64,000 bases of DNA from Harmonia axyridis (GCF_914767665.1 NC_059501.1:53382798-53446797); one strand, 5' to 3'. Counted from the stretch's first letter, positions 1 to 10,140 are shown. Made by a program: numbers and translations. Notes: generated by a model not told the origin, from the sequence alone.

Positions 1-1741
1 GCCAAGTAAGTAACGGCCAATACCATTTCTTACTTCTGATACCTATTCTATGGCGCGCAATATCTTCGTCCATCCGATCTGTCCCACCCATATATTTATT
101 ATAGGCATTTATAAGACGTGGCTGGGGAATTTGAATAATTTTCTTCTCGGACTGTGAATATCTTTTCACCAAAGAAGTGGGTTCAATTCCATAAGAAGTT
201 GAAGCCATGGTAACAGGGGCATTGTCAGTCCAACGCACTAGTATCACACCTTCATCTTTTGAAATTTTAGACTCGATAGAACCTCTTTTTTTTTTCTTCA
301 TGTCTAATTTAGAAGTTATTGGGCAGTCCTTTGGAACCCTATTTTCTCTAACGGTTCCTGTAACTCCATAGCCTCTTTGCTTTAGCTCCGTCAAAAGATT
401 GAAACTCGTAAACAAATTGTCTGTATAAATTTGATAACGAAGATTTCTATCTGGCAAGGAGTCTAGCATTATTAGTAATGGAGAAGTAGCTTTTCCAAAT
501 TTATTGTCATATTCAGTAACCGACTTCGGATTACTTCCCTGATATATATCGAAGTTGATTAGGTAGCCGTTTTCGGCATTCAAACTCCATACTTTATAGC
601 CAAATCTTATCGGTTTTCCGCGAATAAACTGTTTGCAGCTGTGTCTGCCATAGTATTTCACCATACATTCGTCGTAACTCATATTTTCTGTCGGCTTAAA
701 ATATTTCAAATAATTTTTTTGAAGTTTTTCAATGAGCGGCCTAAGTTTCCACATTTTGTCTTTGTAATTGGGTTTGGTATTATCGGCACAATGTAAAAAA
801 CGCATTATCTGTCGAAATCTGTCCCTACGCATTGCTTCCTTTACTAATTGATTTCCCATGTCCGATTCTGAATCCCAGTAAAAACATTTTCCGGGAAGAG
901 AGTTATACCCGGTCAAAATAAGTATACCGATGAAACACTTCATTTCATCAGATTCTATTTTCGGATCTGGATGGTTTAGGAAGAGCGCATATTTATTTGA
1001 TTCTTCTACTAACATACGAACAATGTCGTCGTCGAAAAACAATTCAAATAAATCTGTTGGGGATTTTCCTATAAAATTGGTATAGTCTGGCTGTGGAAAT
1101 ACTGCTGTCGTTTTTAGAAGATCGCCCTCGATCCAAGTTCTTTTGAGTGTTTCTTTCACTTTCTTCTGCGGCTTCTTCGTTGAATTCGTCTTTTTGGTGC
1201 TCTTGTTTGAACTAGTGCTTGGACCACATTTTTCAATCTGACTAACTTCACTTTCTAATAAACTATTGTCTCCTTCACTGCCTTCTTCATTTGAAACATC
1301 TTCGAAGCCAGTTATGCGCGAATTGTCAGAAAGTCGGATTTCTGCTGCAGTTGATAATTGGCCACGTGATAAATTATCCATTTCCCCGCCTTCTTCATCA
1401 CCCGAATCTTCATCTGTCAGTACATTTGGTTCCGGCGGTGATATGTAAATGTCACACACACCATTGCTATCTTCTTCGTCGTTATATACTATATCTAAGG
1501 CTTCTTTGAGAGAGAAACCTCGCCTGAAACAAAAAATATCAATTTCTGCCAGATTCGGCTAGTGTCACCATGCGGTCACAGTCAAGTTTGCATCAAAGTT
1601 GATTTTGAACAGAGAAGAGATATTCAAATCTAATATATTCTTGAAATTCCTCACACATTTCACCAACTATTGAAACAAATATAATTAAAAGATATTCAGT
1701 TTGAAATAGAAATTTGATACTTACACAAATTTGGGATCCAT
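1..1741 (-). CDS. piggyBac transposase (PGBD type), two exons, 3'-truncated by the window edge
   Basis: This DDE transposase cuts and pastes its element at TTAA sites in the nucleus. Exon 1 (1725-1741) encodes MDPKF; the donor reads GT|GTAAGT. An intron of about 200 bp ends in a pyrimidine-rich TTTTTTGTTTCAG, and exon 2 starts at 1523 and is open to position 1. The N-terminal part is acidic and low in complexity, ending near a K-rich stretch. The catalytic core follows, with the three family aspartates visible in SYDECMVKYYG, IYTDNLFTS and GGTDRMD. The C-terminal cysteine-rich domain is outside the window. No stop or frameshift is seen in the visible part, so this copy may be young. Identity is very secure; intactness cannot be judged. 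Confidence 0.93.
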
Positions 1742-1956
1742 TTTATTGCGAATACCTAACAAACACGGCAGTTCACCTCTATTACGAATGAGAAATCAGT
1801 GGAATAACAATGCGACACGTTCACACTACAAAGTTCCTAAGTCAACTGAATAAATATCATCGCTTCCTCACGTATACTAAGATATACGTACATATGTCAG
1901 CTGATTTTGTGCAGCGCTGTAGGTGTGACCATATGGTCACGGTAGCCTTTGAAGGG
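1..1956 (-). mobile_element. piggyBac element, 5' part (3' part lies left of the window)
   Basis: The element reads right to left. Its 5' terminus is at 1956, next to TTAA at 1957-1960, the target duplicated by all piggyBac elements; reading inward it starts CCCTTCAAAGG. The rest is a short 5' flank, exon 1, an intron and a transposase exon that runs off the left edge. The flank just inside the terminus carries a perfect 16-bp palindrome (1925-1940), and the intron carries a near copy of it (1564-1579). The element sits in the integrase gene of a gypsy retrotransposon, so the continuation of that gene should lie beyond the missing left end. Confidence 0.9.
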
Positions 1957-1960
1957 TTAA
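1742..1960 (-). promoter_or_regulatory. piggyBac 5' terminal region with TTAA target and palindrome
   Basis: TTAA lies at 1957-1960 and the element terminus CCCTTCAAAGGCTACC runs leftward from 1956. GTGACCATATGGTCAC (1925-1940) is a perfect palindrome within 35 bp of the end. That is where piggyBac transposases bind, so a binding-site role is a reasonable inference. The transposase promoter must also lie here; no clear TATA box was assigned. Confidence 0.7.
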
Positions 1961-2600
1961 ACAATATGTTTGACCAAATCGTATTGTATCGCAATAAAGA
2001 TGAGAAAAGGGTTTAGAACCAACAGGATTAGGTTTATATTGTAATTGAATTGGTGTTCTTTCGTATTTACTTTTCTGACAATATTCACACGAATTTATAT
2101 AATTCTGAACATCTTCATTCATGTTCGGCCAATAAAATTTCCGTTTCAAACTAATAAGATTTTCTCTTAATCCTCGATGTATCGTTTTGGTTTCATGATA
2201 CTACTGAGTGATTCTAAATTGTCTTTCATCTATGTCTTCCACGTCTTCTTACAGAATTCTTGAAATTTTCAAATCATAACTCTTGTAATCAAATTTCTCT
2301 TGCAAAATTCGTATAAGTGGTTTCTCTAATTCTGATGATTTAAAATATAATGTATAGGAACTTTTTGGTCTAATATATTCTTTAATGAATTTGTATAAAT
2401 CGCTTTCGATTGAATTTATGGAAACAATAAATCTGAGTTTTTCTCCGAATAATTTAATCTTTGTAACAGATAATAATATAATTAGATGCTTTTTTGAATA
2501 TTATCTGTAAATTAGATGAGTTAATACTTTTTTCTGTGTAAGGTATTTCAAAAATTGGATTTTCAATATTGCTGTGAATAGTTACCTATATCGTCATGAA
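1961..2600 (-). pseudogene. gypsy integrase N-terminal (H2C2 zinc-binding) region, broken
   Basis: The left part (1961-2149) reads KRKFYWPNM...CEYCQKSK, the typical integrase zinc-binding domain that binds LTR ends, followed by the approach to the catalytic core (HLYCDTIRFG). Upstream to about 2600, in changing frames, is the conserved pre-integrase stretch of this gypsy branch, including an EDVEDIDERQ-like motif. Several frameshifts and stops are present. The catalytic D and E region is missing because piggyBac interrupts the gene at 1957-1960. The first aspartate may be the one in YCDT. Confidence 0.8.
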
Positions 2601-2604
2601 TAAT

Positions 2605-2935
2605 AACATTTTTTTTATACGCATCTCTCGGGAAAAGACTGAGCTTATAACGCCCTTTCAAGCGCCCCGAGATGAATTTAGAAGAAATCGATTTGTGCGT
2701 GTCTTAAACTGCTGTAAGTTGTAACCAAGGGGGAATACATCTTGAGGTAGGGTATTCCATAGCCTTGCAGTTCGGTAAAGAAAAGCCTTCTGATACACCG
2801 ATGTCCTAGCTGTAGAAAGATGCACGACAAACTGGTGACTATTATCGGCTAGCCTTGTTCGTCGATCAAATTGAGCCCCTGGAGGAATCATGGAGGCAAT
2901 GGCTCAGAACACCTTCCGTGGTAGTATCTGTATTT
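2605..2935 (-). mobile_element. 5'-truncated LINE 3' end inserted in gypsy
   Basis: The segment 2658-2891 encodes the last residues of a LINE reverse transcriptase ORF (TARLWNTLPQDVFPLGYNLQ followed by FKTRTNRFLL), a tail signature of CR1/Jockey-like elements. It is followed by a short 3' UTR and a run of eight A on the minus strand at about 2610-2617. Gypsy coding resumes on both sides. I could not identify the target-site duplication, so the outer borders are approximate. Confidence 0.7.
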
Positions 2936-3007
2936 TGAGTTTCAAAGTCAATTATATTTTCATCTTGTTCACTATGTTCGTCTGCTGAGTTCAAAAGATT
3001 TAAGCAT

Positions 3008-3532
3008 TCATCTAACTCCGTCAGTTATCTGATTTGCAATTGAAATAAGATCATCATCTATTCCATTACACTCGATTAAATTCTCATTGGTATGTGTTGG
3101 TAAATGGTAAATAATCACGTTTATATTGGATTCACCAAAGATATATTTTAACATTTTCAAAATAATTGAACACTCTAGTCGATCTAATCCACATGCAATT
3201 CGTGGTAAGGCTAAAAAACTATCGTTATTAATATCGCATATTTTTCTAAGATTTAAAAGTGACTGAAAAACTGTTTCATATTCAGGTTTTTCATAATGAC
3301 ATTTCTTAGTAATTAAATAATAAACATTCCTATTATCTTCTCTGATTGTGGCAACTTCGCCAACTAATTTATTTTGATTCTTCAATTTTCCTATTCCACC
3401 GTATTTATTTTTCATTAATTAATTAATTAATTCATTATTCATTTTAAAATCTTGTGATACACAATGTGCTAGGGCGCAATTTTCAGGGGATTCAAATAAG
3501 TTACCTTCTTTTTCTCTAATATTCACATAATT
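3008..3532 (-). CDS. macro domain of TARG1/OARD1 type inside gypsy Pol
   Basis: This reads as a macro domain, a fold that binds ADP-ribose; the TARG1/OARD1 family removes ADP-ribose from glutamate or aspartate of proteins. In order: an N-terminal strand followed by NCALAHCVSQD, an FGG-type loop (KYGGIGKLKNQ), the YYLITKK strand, the KPEY motif, and LPRIACGLDRLE. The lysine of the LITKK stretch and the aspartate of CGLDRL correspond to the catalytic pair of TARG1. It is in the same frame as RNase H, directly downstream; the only break between the two halves is one TAA inside a (TTAA)n run at about 3416-3433. Integrase sequence follows downstream. It is therefore a Pol domain, not a neighbouring gene. 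The domain call is firm; activity and role are inference. Confidence 0.85.
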
Positions 3533-3832
3533 TTTGATATTATTATTTTTGTTGAAAGTTAAAAAGTTTTGGTATCTTAATTCACTTGTTGCATCAATAA
3601 TAATTCTACTTAATGCATCTGCATTGTTCTGCGAGCCTTTTCTATATTTTATTTCATAATCAAATTCTTCAAGTTTTATTCGCCATCTCATTAGTCTTGA
3701 ATTGGGTTCTTTTAGAGAAAATAGCCAAATTAAAGGTTTATGATCTGTATAAATTGTAAATTTTCTTCCGTACAAATATGGCCTGAAATGTTTACACGAC
3801 CATACAATCGATAATAATTCTTTTTCGATCAC
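3533..3832 (-). pseudogene. gypsy RNase H domain
   Basis: Typical Ty3/gypsy RNase H, which removes RNA from the RNA-DNA hybrid during reverse transcription. Motifs seen: VWSCKHFRPYLYG, FTIYTDHKPLIWL (with the catalytic aspartate of YTDH) and the tail RKGSQNNADALSR. The N-terminal strand lies in another frame to the right (3833-3887), so the gene is frameshifted at about 3835. The C-terminus runs without a break into the macro domain. Confidence 0.85.
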
Positions 3833-3887
3833 ACTGTATCGGGATTCAGCTTCATTTCAAGTTCTACTCGCGAAAGCAATCGGAAGG

Positions 3888-4998
3888 TCATTGGGAGGTT
3901 GACTTTGAGACAATACCGAACCTATTGCATATCCGGATGCATCTGTAGTTGAAATCAGGATATCGTAATATAGGATGGTTTAATAAATTTCTTTTACATA
4001 CTTCAAAGGCTTCAACATATTTAGGATCATCTATATTGATTTTGGAATTTTTCTTCAAGCAATTTGTAAGGGGTTTGGTAATTTTTGCAAAGTTAGGTAT
4101 AAATTTCCTATAATATCCGACTAAACCAAGAAATGATTTGATTTCTTTTTGAGTTTTTGGAATTGGGAATTTACTCACAGCAGTTAATTTATTAGGGTTA
4201 GGCTTAATTCCTTCTGGGGTTATAATATGACCTAGAAATTCTATTTCTGTTTTGAAAAAATGACATTTGTCCAATTGTATTTTTAGATTATCTTCTTTAA
4301 ACCCTTCAACAATATTATGGATGTCTGCTAAGTGTTGTTCTATCGAATCTGAGAAAATAACATCATCCATATAAACATAACAATTTTTTCCAATATATGA
4401 TAATTTCTCAATACTATATTCATTAGGCTTTGAAAAGAAGCAGGGGCATTTTTCAATTCGAATGGCATTCGTAAAAATTCATAATGACCATTTTCAATTG
4501 TAAAGGCGGTCTAATTCAATTTGATGAAAACTTGACGCTAAATCGAGCGTTGTAAAATATTTCTTTTTTCCTAACTTATCTAAAATTGCATCGATTTGGG
4601 GTAAAGGGTATTTATCATCCATAGTCTTTTCATTTAATTTTCTATAATCAATTGCTATACGCCATTTTTGTTTTTGTGATAAATCTTTTTTCTTTGAAAC
4701 TTACAACAACAGGAAATGACCATGGTGAAATACTCGGTCTAATGGTTTTCTTTTCTAACTTATCATCGATTTGTTTTTTAATTTCCTCTCTATGTACTTC
4801 GGGGTATCGATAAATCTTACAATGAACGGGAACTTCATCTATCGTTCGAATTCTGTGTTTAATTTTATTGGAAAAATTCAAGGGTTGACCCGGTAATTGA
4901 ATTGCATCTTTGTTAGTTTGTAAAATTTTCATTAATTGATTAATTGAAAGGATTTTGACAAACTTGTTGATATTTGAAAGGAACTTGACAAAATTCAT
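3888..4998 (-). pseudogene. gypsy reverse transcriptase, frameshifted
   Basis: The RT copies element RNA into cDNA. 4648-4998 holds the N-terminal fingers (PSISPWSFPVV). In another frame come DYRKLN and FTTLDLASSFHQIEL with the first catalytic aspartate, then the active-site YMDD at about 4370, and FLGHIITPEGI, FLGLVGYYRKFIPNFAKITKPL down to 3888. At least three frame changes are needed, so this copy cannot make an active enzyme. Order and motifs match 17.6/297-type gypsy elements. Confidence 0.88.
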
Positions 4999-5040
4999 TT
5001 TTTAAAATTTGATTTTTGAAATATAACATTAATCCATACT

Positions 5041-5212
5041 ATTCAACTATGTAGTGGCAGAGAGGACAGGGGAAATAAAAATCCTTAATGAGATGCCGAC
5101 GTTTCGACCTTTATTTCTGGTCTTTTTCAAGGCTGGAAACAGAACGACATTGAAAACATGGGGCATAACATAGTGCCATAATATAAAGTCAGGACACGAA
5201 TACCAGTGATGA
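5041..5212 (-). mobile_element. 172-bp insertion with 13-bp target duplication and hammerhead-like motif
   Basis: ATTAATCCATACT occurs at 5028-5040 and again at 5213-5225, flanking 172 bp that interrupt the gypsy protease/RT linker. On the minus strand the insert holds TTGAAAAAGACC, a spacer, then GGTCGAAACGTCGG. This is a stem II-like hairpin followed by GAAAC, close to the motif at 10191-10229 in the Penelope-like element. It looks like a short retro-inserted piece of that class. The core differs from a working hammerhead at two or more positions. Confidence 0.65.
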
Positions 5213-5225
5213 ATTAATCCATACT

Positions 5226-5528
5226 TTTTCAAGAAATCGGCTCCTATAAGTCCGTCATAATTCTTATGAAATTTATAAAGAATGAAGGGATGAAAATCGT
5301 TTATTCTAAATTCAGAAAACAATGGTAACAATACTTTTTCATTCGACGTTTCTTGTCTCATGCAAGCAGTTAATGTAGTCGATTCATTGAAAATATTTTC
5401 AGGGACATAATTATATGCAAATTTAGGATCAATTAAACAAACTGAGCAACCACTATCAATTAATAACTTACATCTAGGGTTTTTAAATTCAATAAATGGT
5501 AGCTGATTAGTATTATCTAAAAAAGAAT
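5226..5528 (-). pseudogene. gypsy aspartic protease
   Basis: Retroviral-type protease that cleaves Gag-Pol. The active-site triad is visible as LLIDSGCSVCLID at about 5430-5475 and the second conserved strand as YDGLIGADFLKKYG at about 5226-5260. Length and position between gag and RT are normal. The insertion at 5041-5212 lies just downstream, so the fusion to RT is broken. Confidence 0.8.
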
Positions 5529-6634
5529 TTAAGTCAATTCGTTTTCTAAGGTTGTTTCTTGAAAATTTTGTTTATTTGAGAAGTTACTTTTCGATGTAGA
5601 AGGTTGTGAGAAAGAATTTTTCTTATTTGGATTTATATCAATATAAGTTAATTCTTCTACGAGAAAATCAGGGCTTCGATCATTATTATAAAATTTTCTC
5701 TGGGGATTATTTTGATATTGGGTTGAATAATTAGATCTCTTCTGCGGATAAACTCGTGTCTGTACTGACATTCTTTCAAGTGGGGTAGTAATTCTTTGAT
5801 TTGGATTCGGTTTGAAAACGTTTTGATTTCTCGACGTACTTGGAACACCAAACGTTTCACGTTGCGTAGGGTAATGAGTATTTACGTAAATCGTATCGGC
5901 CTCGAAGGGAATCTATGCTGCGTTTCATAAGGCTGCGTTCGATATTTATTATTTGAAAAATGATTGTAATTGTTTGTATCATTGCGATGATCAGAATAAT
6001 TATTTCTTGATACATTTTTATGTACAGGATTTTTATTTCGACTTTTGTCTAATAATTCATACTGAGCCATATTACATAAATAATCTTTCACAGCGTTTAC
6101 GGTATTATCAAAGTTAAATGCATTGTTAGTTATCAAATAAGTTCGTAATTCTATAGGGGAATTCGATATCAATACTGTTTTATATATTTTTGAAATATTC
6201 GATTTATAAATTAATGTCTCTGGATCAGGCATAGGATCTGAATCTATTCTATAATTAATTCGAATTTTCAACGATATTATTCTATCAATGAAATTTAACA
6301 TGTCTTCATGTGGCTTCTTTGCTAAAAATTGCAATTGATGTATTAATACATCTAAATTTATTTGATCTCCAAATTTCGTATTTAAGAATCGTTTAACGTC
6401 CCAATTGTTAGGTATATCAGAAGTAGATACCTCTGCTAATGCACGATCAGTAAGTTTCGATTTTACAACTGCGAAGCAATAATCTTTAACTATTTGAGCT
6501 TCATTTGCAAACATGAATAAAAATTGTTCTGCGCTACGTAAGAACGAATGCAACTCATTTTCTATTCCTGAGAATCTAGGTAAAAACATTCCAAATTTTT
6601 CAGGCAATGTTAAATATATTCTTTCTTTAGCCAT
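5529..6634 (-). pseudogene. gypsy gag
   Basis: The main ORF (5882-6634, 250 residues, ATG at 6634) is a capsid-like Gag of the 17.6/297 branch: an N-terminal MAKERIYLTLPEKFG segment, then helical capsid sequence with FLNTKFGDQINLDVLIHQLQ, then an asparagine- and arginine-rich tail. The C-terminal nucleic-acid-binding part continues in other frames to 5529 (SVQTRVYPQKRSNY and a Ser/Asn-rich end). No CCHC knuckle was seen, as is usual for this branch. A frameshift at about 5870 separates the two parts. Confidence 0.82.
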
Positions 6635-7452
6635 ATTTATATTTTCTTTACGCTCTTTTTTACCTTTGAAATGCTTTACTGACGTAATCTTGATTAATTA
6701 TTCATACAATAAAATAAAATATAGTAATCGATTTTTTAAATGAGTAACCTAGAAAAAACTCTTAGGTCGGTTTTTTAAAGAAACCTAGGAAAAACTATGA
6801 TACAGTTTTACACACAAAACAATTAAAAAGGATGACTCTTTTTGTCCAGAATAAGTAAACTGGGAAGAAAGGAAAGGAAAGGATTTTGCTCACCAAATTG
6901 TATTCTGTGAAGTCGTCACGGGGCGCTACTCAGGTGACCAGGGCTTCTGGGTGGTTTTCTACTCTCTGTTCGATTGTGCTGAACGGTTGAAACCGACGTC
7001 CTGGGACGATCGATGTTGATTGAGTTGGATTCTTGGATTACTGCAGGAACTTCTTCTGGCAGGAAAGAATGGCACAATCAATGTCACTAAATTTTCTTCT
7101 CTAATAGGAACGGCACAATCCCATCAACTCGTCGCCAAATATGTTTTTGTGGTGAAAACCTCGTTTTTAAAAACAAAACTATTTATTTCGAATACAATGC
7201 GAGTAAGCTCTAATCGATCTTTCTTAGATGGATTAACAATCAATTCTTAATGAGTACACAGATTCAGTCCCCTTTATAGATTTTCTTATCTAAATTCCTA
7301 GGTGAATAACAATTCAATAACAAGAGAAACAAAGGGCTATTCATAGAGATGAAATGCTGAATCTGCAATTAGATACATTGTAATATATAGTTCTTATGCG
7401 ATTGAAGGAAAGGATCTATTTATTTAATAGGGGTTCATATTATGTAATTATA
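6635..7452 (-). mobile_element. gypsy leader, primer-binding site and 5' LTR region
   Basis: Minus-strand TTTGGCGACGAGTTGATGGG at 7121-7140 has the TGGCG start of an LTR-element primer-binding site. The sequence to its right, up to the pogo insertion at 7453, behaves as an LTR: a TATA-like CTATAAAGGGG near 7280 and a polyadenylation-type AATAAA near 7180. The right LTR border is not defined, because there is no second LTR in the window and pogo interrupts here. 6635-7120 is non-coding leader. Confidence 0.55.
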
Positions 7453-7454
7453 TA

Positions 7455-9985
7455 GAGGAGAAGGTGGTAATGTGACCCCCCACTTTGCTTTTGAGGGTTC
7501 ATTTCTAAAATAAAGGAATTAAAAAGATGAAATGAAAAATATTGGGTTCAGTATTTATATGTGCATTCACATCTTACAATGAAATAAAATAAACTCGCTA
7601 AATGAAATACAAATTATCATTTATTCTTGAGTAATCAAATTTGGCATCTCGAGATCAGCTGATGGTTATGTGGCCCCCTGGGGGTCACATTAAATGTATT
7701 GGCACCTAACGACAGAAGTCACAAATATAATAGTCCCCTTCTGAACCTGCACAGGCAATATGAGCCCATAATTGGCAACTCTGACACTGTATCCATTTCT
7801 CTCCAGGTCTGTCATTGGTATAAATGGTTTCGCAAAAAATACAGGGTACATTTTCGTTGTCAGGAACCCTATTCAGATTTATGTCATCAAAATTGACGTT
7901 TGTTTCATCACTGTCGGAACTACTGCTGGGTGTCACATCTCTCTTGCGCCGTACACTAACTCCACTTGTGCTTGCTCCATCATAATTATGCCTGACACCT
8001 TGTCCACGTCCGCGACCACGTCCTCGTCCGCGCCCTTTTACACGAGTCTCTGCTACTTGTAATGATTCGGTTAATTGGTTTTTATATGGCGATGAAGTGA
8101 TAACGTTCGCTCGAGTAGTCTTTCTTCCACGATTAGAAGTGCGAGTCTTTGCCTTAGGGATTGGTTGAATGTCTTCTGGGAGAATCAAACTACTTTGCAG
8201 CTCTTGTACTTCAGAGCTCACTCCTGGAGTACTCTGGGATACTACATCAACAAGGCCTGTTTCTTGGTTATCAGGAGTAAGAGAACTATGAGATTCTTCC
8301 GTTAAAAAATCGACCTCACTGAAAACTTGCGGATTAAATGGATAAATGCCTGTTGCACGGAAACCATTTACTGCAATTTCTCCTGTCGTGCTCTTGAGAT
8401 ATGATCGTCCAAAAAGTTCAGCAATGTCGTAAGGTTTTAGCATTCTTTCAGAGTGCAAAAGAAACTTGCGAATCTCCTCACTGTAGTGACTCTTCAAGGC
8501 GCCCATGAAAGTCTTGTCCAAAGGTTGGAGCTTATGAGTTGTGTGAGGTGGAAGACTGATGATCGTAACATGGTTTACACGAGCAAGCTCTATTATTTCA
8601 ATGTTGCGCGTGTGACTGTAATGGCCGTCAAATATAAGTAATATGGGAGACTCGGCACTAGGGTTAGTTTTATCAATGAAGTGTCTGAACCATTCAGTGA
8701 ACAAATTGGACTGAATCCAACCAGATGGATGAACTTTGCCAATCGCTCCAGGAGGTGCACTTTCATCAAGATATCCGTGAAGTTTTTCCTTGGAAAAATC
8801 ATCATAGGGGGCACAAACATACCTGATGCACTCATGCAGCAGACAATAGTACACAAAGAACCTCATTCAGCAGCAGTTAAGGCTCCTATCTGCCTTTTCC
8901 CCTTTTTCCCTAACACTTGTGGTACTTTTGATTGCACGATAGTCAACCCAGTTTCATCGACATTGAAAATTCTGTCGGGAGGATAATTCGTTTTACTCAT
9001 TTCGGCTTCCAAAATATTGAAAAACTCCTTGACTGCTTCACGGTTAAAGCCATTAGCACGAGCATATGATGTCCCCATTGGTCTGCGCAACGATAATTTA
9101 TCTTTGTGTCGCCTTAAAAAGTGATCCAACCAAGCTCGCCCTGCTACATCATTCTTGAATGTATTCTGAATATTATTTTTCACCGCCAGCTGATAAGCCA
9201 TTTTTCTAACATCCATCCTAGTGAGTCCATAGTACCTAGCCTCCATAAACAAAATATAATCCACTAACTTTTCTTCCAAGCTAAGTGGTAGTATAGGTTT
9301 TCGACCAAGAGGTTTATGTACAAGTAAATCTAAAGACTTTTGTGGATCCTTCACTAACCGTTTCAGTGTAGATCTAGGCACCGAAAACAATTTTTCAGCT
9401 TTTTTATATCCCATGACCTTGTGCCTCACTGCATCGATTGCTTTTTTCATTTGTTCAGGGTCCCACGTCTTTTGTTTCTTCTTCGAAGATGGAGATAATA
9501 CGCTTTGTCTAGGCATCTGAAATCACAAAATAAAAATATGTAAATGCTTAACAAGTCTTATTTGTAATGTGGCCCCCGGGGCCATGATACAACCAATGTC
9601 GGGGGGCCAAATTAGAGTTATTCAAAATATTTTGATATACAATCTAAAACATTATGAAATATTAAAAAAATGCATATTTACCTTATAAGTACTGTAGACC
9701 ACAGTGTCACGACACAATGTTCAAAACCACAGCAAATTTGATCAGTTGTTTTACCAATTAAGGAATAAAACTCACAGTAGTAAAATAAGTTTGGCCGGTA
9801 CGAGTTTCTACTTGTTCAAATGACGAACGAACGCAACCGCCTCTAGCGGATTTATAGGCTATTAAATCAATAGTACACTAAAATGATCTCGTTGCGCCAA
9901 AATAATACTAGATGTCGTTGTGGGAAGTAACTAATATTGAAGGGGGCCAATATACCTGCGGGGGTCACATTACCACCTTCTCCTC
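7455..9985 (-). mobile_element. complete pogo-type DNA transposon with TA duplication
   Basis: Perfect 26-bp terminal inverted repeats (7455-7480 and 9960-9985, starting GAGGAGAAGGTGGTAATGTG) are flanked by TA at 7453-7454 and 9986-9987. One transposase gene lies inside, on the minus strand. The subterminal regions are rich in GGCCCCC and GGGGGTCACAT blocks (7672-7693, 9565-9610, 9940-9970). All structural parts needed for mobilisation are present, although the transposase is broken. Confidence 0.93.
7706..9516 (-). pseudogene. pogo transposase with C-terminal PHD finger, two lesions
   Basis: Starts at ATG 9516. Order: HTH_psq DNA-binding domain (KKAIDAVRHKVMGYKKAEKLF), a second helix-turn-helix region, then the DDE_1 core with aspartates in FNVDETGL, LLIFDGHYSH and LQPLDKTF (36 residues between the last two by my count). 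The end is a basic GRGRGRGRGRGQG stretch and a PHD finger (CIFC...WIQCQSCQLWAHIAC...YYICDFC) that may read histone tails. Lesion 1 is an in-frame TGA at about 8863, where the family has Arg (AAE*GSL; compare AERGAL in the copy at 43250-43340), fitting CGA to TGA. Lesion 2 is a one-base frameshift at about 8795-8810. Otherwise full length. Confidence 0.9.
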
Positions 9986-10078
9986 TATATATATATATAT
10001 TTTTTTTTATCACCGTTGTAGGGTAAGGCTTAGAGGTTGCCGGTTCCTCACAGAACAAGGCAACACTCAATTGCTAAC

Positions 10079-10114
<36 letters not shown>

Positions 10115-10140
10115 CCTAAAGTATTTAATAAACAATGGTT
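9986..10140. repeat. (TA)n tracts and short non-coding spacer
   Basis: A TA run directly follows the pogo element and a longer one covers 10082-10111. Between them are about 70 bp of unique-looking sequence. Nothing coding is visible. Confidence 0.7.

Larger units (their letters stand above)
1957..7452 (-). mobile_element. Ty3/gypsy retrotransposon with a macro domain in Pol, multiply interrupted
   Basis: Reading right to left: 5' LTR and leader (to 6635), gag (6634 to about 5529), protease (DSG near 5450), reverse transcriptase (about 4998-3888), RNase H (to about 3533), macro domain (3532-3008), pre-integrase region and integrase zinc domain (about 2600-1961). It is cut at 1957 by a piggyBac insertion. 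Secondary insertions lie at 5041-5212 (13-bp target duplication) and about 2605-2935 (LINE 3' end). The pol organisation and gag resemble the 17.6/297 branch of insect gypsy elements. No env was seen. Frameshifts and stops show the copy is dead. The 3' half and 3' LTR are outside the window. Confidence 0.9.
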
